From NCBI GenBank assembly GCA_009778415.1, contig WRJV01000201.1:1-6780 (forward strand): a stretch of DNA of 6,780 bases, in the 5' to 3' direction. Numbering within the stretch: the first letter of the stretch is position 1; each line of letters opens with the position of its first letter. Below are positions 1-4,858 of this stretch, one piece after another. Under the pieces are notes generated by a model. The model was given only the letters and a program-made list of their open reading frames with translations. It was not told the DNA's origin and did no database searches. The translations under genes and the position numbers were made by a program. This DNA comes from Clostridiales bacterium (GTDB taxonomy: Bacteria > Bacillota > Clostridia > Peptostreptococcales > Anaerovoracaceae).

Positions 1-30
1 CATGGCCCTTATTTTATCACACCTCGGGAG

Positions 31-63
31 AAAAAACAAACCGGCGAAGAATATCCGCCGGCT
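31..63 (-). terminator. Intrinsic terminator of the NSS transporter gene
   Basis: On the minus strand a perfect 6-bp stem, CCGGCG (56-61) pairing with CGCCGG (41-46), encloses a 9-nt loop and is followed directly by TTTGTTTTTT (40-31). It lies about 30 nt after the transporter stop codon. GC-rich stem, short loop and U-rich tail are the classic Rho-independent form. There is no comparable T-run for the plus strand, apart from a short one at 64-75 interrupted by other bases. Confidence 0.88.
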
Positions 64-92
64 TGAAAAAAATTGTTTATGCTTTTATCGAT

Positions 93-1502
93 TTACATTC
101 CAAAGAAGTCCATAACTTGCGTAACGAGTATAAAAGTCATGGCTATCGGCGTGATGTACTTGGCGCAGATCATCACAAAGCTTTCTGTGCCAAATTTGTT
201 GCCTTCGAGTCTGACCTCTTCTCCAAAACTCTTCTTCATTACCCAACCAACTATCAGCGACATGAAAAGAGCCCCAAGAGGCATTAAAACGCCCTCTGCG
301 ATGAAATCGTACAGCTCCAGCCATACCCAGCCTAAACTCTCAGGCAGTGCCGGCATGATGCCAGCGCCTAGTCCGTCTAGGGAGATAGGAAGGCCAACTA
401 CGAAAATCGCTGCACCAATCATTATCGTATACTTCCTGCGATTCGGTTCCTTGCCCTCTATGATGCGCTTATCGATTACGTACGACGCGCAAACCTCAAG
501 CAGGGATATAGATGATGTAACTGCAGCGATGGTAACCAACAGATAGAAGAAGAATCCGAAAAACGGGCCTATGAATCCGCCCATGCTCATGAATACACCG
601 TGCAGTGTCACGAAGAGCAGTCCAGGGCCTCTGCCCGGCTCAAACCCCAGTGCGAAAACTGCAGGCATGACCGCCATGCCGGCCAAAATTGCTATCGTAG
701 TATCAGCAATTGGGATGAACATCGCGTTAAACTGTAGACTTTCCTTCTTCGAGAGGTAAGAACCATAGGTAATCATGCAACCCATGCCAAGCGAGAGCGA
801 GAAGAACATCTGCCCCGCTGCAGACCTTAAAACCCCCATGAAATCCGAAAAGGTTGCTAATTTTGAGAAGTCTGGCTTGAACATGAATGCAAGGCCCTCT
901 GTCGCACCTGGAAGCGTAACGCTCCTGATGATGACGATAACAAGCATGACTACCAGCGCGGGCATCGCGATTTTGCAGAATTTCTCAATGCCACCTGCGA
1001 CGCCGCCCATTACAATTAAAATAGTTATTGCTTGGAATACGACAAACCAAAGCGTACCTTGACCGACGTTTCCCAGAAAGTTGTCGAAATATTCGCCGCT
1101 TGACATTCCACCGAAATTGTCACCTCTGAACATTTCCATCAGGAAGCCGAACATGTACTTCATGACGTAGCCGCCCAGCACACTATAGAATGCCAAGATG
1201 CAGAAGCCTGAGACGATGCCCATGAAGCCAATAGCCTTGTATTTTTTACTCAGCTCCACATAAGCATGTACTGTGCTTTTGCCCGTTTTACGACCGATGG
1301 TAAGCTCGCCGAGCATGACCACATAACCCACAAACACGACTAGGATCAGGTAGACCAGCAGGAAAGCGAATCCCCCACCTGCGCCGAGCCTGAATGGGAA
1401 ACCCCAGATGTTTCCAAGGCCTACAGCCGAACCAACAGCAGCCATCAGGAACCCTATATTCGATCCCCAACTTCCCCGTTGCTCTTGAAGTTTGTTGTCC
1501 AT
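93..1502 (-). CDS. Sodium-dependent amino-acid/neurotransmitter symporter (NSS/SNF family, LeuT-like)
   Basis: This 469-residue, very hydrophobic protein belongs to the sodium:neurotransmitter symporter family, which imports amino acids or related amines with Na+ across the cytoplasmic membrane. Length fits a bacterial member with 11-12 membrane helices. The TM1 signature is clear (residues 22-37): GSAVGLGN, whose backbone and Asn31 match the LeuT sodium and substrate site. Arg9 and Trp12 match LeuT Arg5/Trp8 at the inner gate. TM6 has FFSLSLGMG (233-241), close to the LeuT unwound helix, and TM10 ends with Asp399. Unusually, the Arg of the common WRFP motif (LeuT Arg30, outer gate) is Gly34 (WGFPF). 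The start is ATG at 1502; no earlier in-frame ATG, GTG or TTG lies close upstream, and only a weak GGTGGG ribosome site sits 11 nt before it. The substrate cannot be named from sequence. The gene is monocistronic: tRNA terminator upstream, own terminator downstream. Confidence 0.95.
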   Translation of the reverse strand: MDNKLQEQRGSWGSNIGFLMAAVGSAVGLGNIWGFPFRLGAGGGFAFLLVYLILVVFVGYVVMLGELTIGRKTGKSTVHAYVELSKKYKAIGFMGIVSGFCILAFYSVLGGYVMKYMFGFLMEMFRGDNFGGMSSGEYFDNFLGNVGQGTLWFVVFQAITILIVMGGVAGGIEKFCKIAMPALVVMLVIVIIRSVTLPGATEGLAFMFKPDFSKLATFSDFMGVLRSAAGQMFFSLSLGMGCMITYGSYLSKKESLQFNAMFIPIADTTIAILAGMAVMPAVFALGFEPGRGPGLLFVTLHGVFMSMGGFIGPFFGFFFYLLVTIAAVTSSISLLEVCASYVIDKRIIEGKEPNRRKYTIMIGAAIFVVGLPISLDGLGAGIMPALPESLGWVWLELYDFIAEGVLMPLGALFMSLIVGWVMKKSFGEEVRLEGNKFGTESFVMICAKYITPIAMTFILVTQVMDFFGM

Positions 1503-1514
1503 AATGATACTTTC

Positions 1515-1535
1515 CCACCGGAACGCAGCCGGTGG
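1515..1535 (-). promoter_or_regulatory. Hairpin just upstream of the transporter start codon
   Basis: On the minus strand CCACCGG (1535-1529) can pair perfectly with CCGGTGG (1521-1515) across a 7-nt loop. The 3' arm contains most of GGTGGG, the only Shine-Dalgarno-like tract at normal distance from the ATG at 1502. A stronger GGAGGG (1547-1542) lies 39 nt before the ATG, upstream of the stem. Folding could hide the near site or bring the far one closer. There is no U-run, so it is not a terminator. The regulatory role is inferred. Confidence 0.45.
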
Positions 1536-1671
1536 TACATTCCCTCCATTTCTTTTTAGATTTTAGGCAACGAAATGGGCAATTCGCTGAGGTAAATACA
1601 TGAATTAATGAATATTATTGCACTCAATACCAGCAAAGCCCCAAAGCCGCCTAACAGCTGAATTTGTTTGC

Positions 1672-1695
1672 AGACAAATCACAAGCGATTTGTCT
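1672..1695. repeat. 9-bp inverted repeat, candidate operator
   Basis: AGACAAATC (1672-1680) and GATTTGTCT (1687-1695) are perfect inverted copies separated by 6 bp. The repeat lies between the tRNA terminator and the transporter gene, about 170 bp upstream of the transporter start. A dyad of this size suits a dimeric regulator. It has no U-run on either side, so it is unlikely to be a terminator. The function is inferred from position only. Confidence 0.4.
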
Positions 1696-1736
1696 TCAGA
1701 CTATAATATCACAACATGAGTTGTCGTGTCAACTAT

Positions 1737-1777
1737 AAAAATCTCCCAAAGCAATTATTTTCATGCATTGGGAGATT
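1737..1777 (-). terminator. Intrinsic terminator of the tRNA operon
   Basis: On the minus strand AATCTCCCAA (1777-1768) pairs over 10 bp with TTGGGAGATT (1749-1740), with an 18-nt AT-rich loop, followed by TTTT and AT-rich sequence. It begins 5 nt after the CCA end of tRNA-Cys, where a terminator for the tRNA transcript is expected. Confidence 0.87.
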
Positions 1778-1782
1778 CTCTC

Positions 1783-1856
<74 letters not shown>

Positions 1857-1861
1857 GGATT

Positions 1862-1936
1862 TGGCTAGGGTAGGAGGATTCGAACCTCCGCATGACGGAA
1901 TCAGAATCCGTTGCCTTACCGCTTGGCGATACCCCA
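1862..1936 (-). tRNA. tRNA-Gln (CTG)
   Basis: A 75-nt cloverleaf with the glutamine-type acceptor TGGGGTA/TACCCTA (one G-U pair), discriminator G and encoded CCA. The anticodon stem ACGGA/TCCGT carries loop TTCTGAT, giving anticodon CUG, which reads CAG. The T-arm is GGAGG-TTCGAAT-CCTCC. UUG is the more usual glutamine anticodon, because it reads both CAA and CAG. This gene therefore implies another tRNA-Gln elsewhere in the genome. It is the fourth tRNA of the array, 5 nt upstream of tRNA-Cys. Confidence 0.96.
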
Positions 1937-1953
1937 CCGTCAAATGAAATTAT

Positions 1954-2030
1954 TGGGGTGGATAGTGGGATTCGAACCCACGCATACAGGAGCCACAACC
2001 CTGCGTCTTGACCACTTGACGATACCCACC
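1954..2030 (-). tRNA. tRNA-His (GTG)
   Basis: The cloverleaf has anticodon loop TTGTGGC (GTG) on stem CAGGG/TCCTG with one G-U pair. The acceptor GTGGGTA/TATCCAC is extended by the extra G at -1 (2030) opposite C73, the identity mark of histidine tRNAs. CCA is encoded. The T-arm is GTGGG-TTCGAAT-CCCAC. It is third in the tRNA operon. Confidence 0.96.
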
Positions 2031-2038
2031 GCATAAAA

Positions 2039-2115
2039 TGGCGATCCGGAACGGACTCGAACCGTCGACCTCCAGCGTGACAGGCTGGCATTCTAACCAA
2101 CTGAACTACCGGACC
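2039..2115 (-). tRNA. tRNA-Asp (GTC)
   Basis: A 77-nt cloverleaf with acceptor GGTCCGG/CCGGATC (one G-U pair), discriminator G and encoded CCA. The anticodon stem CCAGC/GCTGG carries loop CTGTCAC, anticodon GTC. The D-arm contains AGTTCAGTTGGTTAGAAT and the T-arm GACGG-TTCGAGT-CCGTT. It is second in the tRNA operon, 5 nt from tRNA-Met. Confidence 0.97.
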
Positions 2116-2120
2116 ATAAA

Positions 2121-2197
2121 TGGTAGCGGCGAGTGGAGTCGAACCACCGACCTTCCGGGTATGAACCGGACGCTCTCACCAACTAAGCTACGCCGCC
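2121..2197 (-). tRNA. tRNA-Met (CAT), elongator type
   Basis: A 77-nt cloverleaf with acceptor GGCGGCG/CGCCGCT, a G1-U72 pair, discriminator A and encoded CCA. The anticodon loop TTCATAC (CAT) lies on stem TCCGG/CCGGA. The anticodon stem lacks the three G-C pairs typical of initiators, and position 1-72 is a wobble pair rather than a mismatch. Together with close resemblance to Bacillus elongator Met tRNA as I recall it, this points to elongator Met; tRNA-Ile2 (modified CAU) is the less likely alternative. It is first in the operon. Confidence 0.94.
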
Positions 2198-2227
2198 ATA
2201 TCGCGTTCCCAAACCGCTACATTGACT

Positions 2228-2256
2228 ATATTAACAGTTTCACTGATGCCTGTCAA
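2228..2256 (-). promoter_or_regulatory. Strong housekeeping promoter of the tRNA operon
   Basis: On the minus strand a perfect -35, TTGACA (2256-2251), is followed by exactly 17 bp and TAATAT (2233-2228), one base from the -10 consensus. Transcription should start near 2221, leaving a leader of about 24 nt before tRNA-Met. It fits a vegetative sigma-70/sigma-A promoter for stable RNA. The -35 lies only 30 nt past the stop codon of the upstream gene. Confidence 0.9.
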
Positions 2257-2286
2257 GGATTTTCCGTTTAAATCGAATAATTCATG

Positions 2287-3744
2287 TCAATTCGGCTTTG
2301 CCGCCCCGGTCCACGAGGCCGGCGCTTCGGGGAACAGCTTTCTGTTCCACGTATGGTTCTTCGACAGCAGGCTGTCGCTTACCAGAAAGTAGTCGTACTT
2401 GATCAGGTTTTCTCCCGTGTTTGTCACAGGGTCGTCCCAAGTGACATCTATGTTGTACCAGCCCCCGTCCACCTTTACTATGTTCCACGCATGGTTTTCC
2501 TTCGTGCCCACCGAATTCACCGCCACGCCGGTCACCATTTCGGATTCAAGCCCGCCAAGGCCCGCGAAAAACTGGAACATCACGGAATACCCCTCGCAGG
2601 TCGCCTTGCCGGTGTTCAGTGCGCTGTCCAGGTCTCCGGCGCCGGATCTATCTTCCAAGTCGTAGGCAAGATAGCCTGCGACGAAATCGTGTATCGACTT
2701 CACGCGTTCGTATTCTGAGCCGCTGCTTTGTATTTCATCCGTGAAGGTATTGAACCCTTTCATGGCCAGCGCTTTGACCTCTTTGCTTACCGGAACAGTT
2801 GGGTTCTTCAGGTAAGCCAGGCTCATGAAGCCTTTTTTGTATGTCGGGGTCAATGTTATTACTCCTGACCCTTCATAATACATGATGCTGAACTCGCTGG
2901 CGTACCAGGCCAGCGAATCGAAGTTGGCGACGAAGTAGCTATAGTACTCGCCCTCTTTCCCTGCGCCGACATTGACCAGTATCTCGTCGGGCAGCGCCTC
3001 CATTGCGTTTTTGAGGGCGCCGAAGACATGGTCCTGCGATGTGGGCGAAATGGATTGAACAGCCTTCCATTCATAGCCCGTCCCCGAATCAATCGCCACG
3101 CTGTTCAGCTCTGATGCTGCATCCCACTGTGCGCCTGTGCAAACCCCTGTTTTTATCAGGTAGTCCGCCAATGTGCCGTCATAGCCGTTCAGACCCGCGT
3201 TGAGCGCGTTGTACGAAAGCAGTATCATGTCAGACCTTAGAAACGACCGGCTGCTCGTCCAGCCGTCAAGCAGCCCGATTGCTGACGCTAGGTCCTTTGA
3301 ATTGCCGTATGTGAAATCAACGCCGTCGGCGTACTTGAGCGCCCTCAGCAGAAAAGTTATGTACTGCTCCGAGTTCACCGGCATTCCTGCGCCGAACTCG
3401 TTTTCTGAAATGCCTTTTGCCAAACCGCTGTCTTTAGCGTACGCGACATACTTCACCGCCCAGCCCGGCACGTCGTTAAACGGGCTTTCGCTTGCGCGGT
3501 AACGCAAGGCTTCTTCTTCTTTCCCAAGAAGCCGAAGCACCATGACAACGCTCTCTGCCCTGGTCGGGGGCCTTTGCATGTCGTAGTCGCCCCTGCCCAC
3601 GCCTTTGAGCAGGCCAAGCTGGCTCAGTTGCTCTGCCCTCACATATGCGTTTTCGCTGTTGGTGTCCACGGAACCGGCGCATATCGAACAAACAAAAATG
3701 ATCGAAACCGATAAACACGCTGCTGCAATCTTGCTCTTTAACAT
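2287..3744 (-). CDS. Secreted SLH-like protein with C-terminal transglutaminase-like (papain-fold) domain
   Basis: This 485-residue protein starts with a signal peptide (residues 1 to about 25: Lys3/Lys5, then a hydrophobic core to CAGS). No proper lipobox precedes Cys19 or Cys22, so signal peptidase I cleavage is likelier than lipidation. Residues 31-190 form two or three S-layer-homology-like modules: LGLLKGVGRGDY with TRAE, then FNDVPGWAVKYVAYAK with FGAGMPV, then a degenerate third. SLH modules typically bind secondary cell-wall polymer. Residues about 215-345 are not recognised. Residues 346-450 match the transglutaminase-core fold with an intact Cys-His-Asp triad: Cys383 (ATCEGY), His418 (ENHAWN), Asp433 (YNIDVTWDD). 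Bacterial members act as proteases, peptide cross-linkers or amidases; the reaction cannot be told here. ATG at 3744 has AGGA 10 nt upstream. It is the third gene of the operon, 17 nt after the HD-GYP gene, so probably the surface output of that signalling unit. Confidence 0.92.
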   Translation of the reverse strand: MLKSKIAAACLSVSIIFVCSICAGSVDTNSENAYVRAEQLSQLGLLKGVGRGDYDMQRPPTRAESVVMVLRLLGKEEEALRYRASESPFNDVPGWAVKYVAYAKDSGLAKGISENEFGAGMPVNSEQYITFLLRALKYADGVDFTYGNSKDLASAIGLLDGWTSSRSFLRSDMILLSYNALNAGLNGYDGTLADYLIKTGVCTGAQWDAASELNSVAIDSGTGYEWKAVQSISPTSQDHVFGALKNAMEALPDEILVNVGAGKEGEYYSYFVANFDSLAWYASEFSIMYYEGSGVITLTPTYKKGFMSLAYLKNPTVPVSKEVKALAMKGFNTFTDEIQSSGSEYERVKSIHDFVAGYLAYDLEDRSGAGDLDSALNTGKATCEGYSVMFQFFAGLGGLESEMVTGVAVNSVGTKENHAWNIVKVDGGWYNIDVTWDDPVTNTGENLIKYDYFLVSDSLLSKNHTWNRKLFPEAPASWTGAAKPN

Positions 3745-3761
3745 CCCATTCTCATCCTTTT

Positions 3762-4844
3762 TTATTTGTGGAAATCCGCGTACTCTTTGAATTTGTCCTC
3801 CACTATCAGAAAAGCGTCGACAACTTTTGCGTCAAACTGCGTCCCTGCCCCTTCGCGTATTATTGAAACCGCTTGGTCGTGGGGTATCGCGGATTTGTAT
3901 ATCCTTTCGCTGACCAATGCGTCGTAGACGTCGACCAGCGACAGTATCCTTGCCGAAAGCGGTATTTCCTCTCCCGAAATGCCGCTGGGGTATCCCTTCC
4001 CGTCCCACCTCTCGTGATGGAACATGGCTATGTCGTAGCAGCACGACAGATACTTGTCGTCCTCCTCGTCGCCACCTTCGTTGTCGAAAATCATCAGTTT
4101 TATCATTGCGCCCCCCAACGTAGTGTGGGTTTTCATCGTCTCGAATTCTTCTTTCGTCAACCTGCCCGGTTTTAAAAGCACGGTGTCGGAAATGGATATC
4201 TTGCCTACGTCGTGAAGCGGGGCAGACTTTGCCATGATGTCCACTTCGGCCTCGGTGATGCTCCGCTCAAGCGCCGGGTTCTCGGACAGGCATTCTGCCA
4301 AAATGCGCATCAGTTCCTTGGTCCTTTTTACGTGGTTCCCGGATTCAAGGTTCCTGCACTCTATGATGTTTGCCATAGTTTCAAGCATTTTTTCCTTGGA
4401 GCGGATGAGTTCGTTGACCTTCTCCTGAACCATCGTCTCAAGGCTCTCACTGTAGTGGAACAGCCGAAGGTGCGTCGCGACCCTTGCCAGCACTATTTCG
4501 GGGTTGAACGGTTTCGATATGTAATCGACAGCGCCCCGCCCAAGCCCTTTTGTCTCGTTTGACTCTGCATCGGCAGCTGTGATGAAAATAACAGGGACTC
4601 GCTCCGTCAGAGCGTTGTTTTTCATCATCTCCAGCACTTCGTAACCGTCCATTTCTGGCATCATGATGTCAAGCAGGACGATAGACGGCTGAACTGACCC
4701 TGACAGCATCAGAGACATGGCGATCATGCCGTTTTCAGCTGAGACGGTATCGTATTTGTCTTTAAGAATCTCCTCAAGGATGACCCTGTTGGTTTCAATA
4801 TCGTCGACAATCAAGATAACGTCCTTAGGTTTTACACTGCTCAA
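3762..4844 (-). CDS. Response regulator with receiver and HD-GYP cyclic-di-GMP phosphodiesterase domains
   Basis: This 360-residue cytoplasmic protein should hydrolyse cyclic di-GMP under control of a phosphorylatable receiver. REC domain, about 8-125: acidic pair Asp14/Asp15, phospho-acceptor Asp59 (LLDIMMP), Thr89 and Lys111 (SKPF), all canonical. A helical linker (130-160) leads to the HD-GYP domain (160-355). All expected metal and catalytic residues are visible: Glu167 and His171 (ESGNHVKR), His211-Asp212 with Lys215 (HDVGK), His240, His276-His277, GYP at 284-286 and Asp305. A Glu four residues before the first His is the pattern of tri-metal HD-GYP enzymes such as PmGH, if I recall it correctly. 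An acidic insert (DNEGGDEEDD, 254-263) precedes the HH motif. The start codon is TTG at 4844, set by AGGAGG 8 nt upstream; the next Met is residue 40, inside REC. It is the second gene of the operon, 12 nt after the kinase-like gene. Confidence 0.96.
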   Translation of the reverse strand: MSSVKPKDVILIVDDIETNRVILEEILKDKYDTVSAENGMIAMSLMLSGSVQPSIVLLDIMMPEMDGYEVLEMMKNNALTERVPVIFITAADAESNETKGLGRGAVDYISKPFNPEIVLARVATHLRLFHYSESLETMVQEKVNELIRSKEKMLETMANIIECRNLESGNHVKRTKELMRILAECLSENPALERSITEAEVDIMAKSAPLHDVGKISISDTVLLKPGRLTKEEFETMKTHTTLGGAMIKLMIFDNEGGDEEDDKYLSCCYDIAMFHHERWDGKGYPSGISGEEIPLSARILSLVDVYDALVSERIYKSAIPHDQAVSIIREGAGTQFDAKVVDAFLIVEDKFKEYADFHK

Positions 4845-4852
4845 TGTTGTAC

Positions 4853-4858
4853 CCTCCT
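4853..4858 (-). promoter_or_regulatory. Perfect Shine-Dalgarno fixing the TTG start of the HD-GYP gene
   Basis: AGGAGG on the minus strand lies 8 nt before TTG (4844-4842). It overlaps the TAG stop of the kinase-like gene (4859-4857), so the two genes are probably translationally coupled. No ATG or GTG gives as good a fit. Confidence 0.85.

Larger units (their letters stand above)
1503..1736. other. Intergenic spacer / 5' leader of the transporter gene
   Basis: This stretch of about 230 bp, AT-rich apart from the hairpin next to the transporter start, separates the tRNA terminator from the transporter. I see no convincing gene in it. It holds a 9-bp inverted repeat (1672-1695), a possible -10 (TAATAT on the minus strand, 1612-1617) without a good -35 at 16-18 bp, a GGAGGG ribosome-site-like tract (1542-1547) and a hairpin at 1515-1535. 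The transporter promoter must lie here, but I cannot place it firmly. No T-box signature was found. Confidence 0.6.

Noticed and set aside
1..30. Start of another minus-strand gene (ATG at 3-1 with AAGG nearby)
   Set aside because: The AAGG spacing is about 4 nt and only one codon is in the window, so it cannot be judged.
73..546. 157-codon open frame on the plus strand
   Set aside because: It lies opposite the NSS transporter, has low-complexity composition and no recognisable domain. It is an antisense shadow.
1417..1540. Leader peptide starting ATG TAC CAC at 1540 before the transporter
   Set aside because: GGAGGG is only 2 nt from this ATG, too close for good initiation, and the peptide shows no attenuation-type codon run.
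1503..1736. T-box or other tRNA-sensing riboswitch for the amino-acid transporter
   Set aside because: No T-box core (TGGNACCGCG-like) followed by a terminator/antiterminator pair is present.
2285..2290. Second TTGACA upstream of the tRNA operon
   Set aside because: It overlaps the stop codon of the surface-protein gene and has no -10-like hexamer 16-18 bp downstream.
3680..3744. Lipoprotein signal in the SLH-transglutaminase protein (Cys19, Cys22)
   Set aside because: Residues before each Cys do not fit the lipobox, because the -1 position is Val or Ile and not Gly/Ala/Ser.
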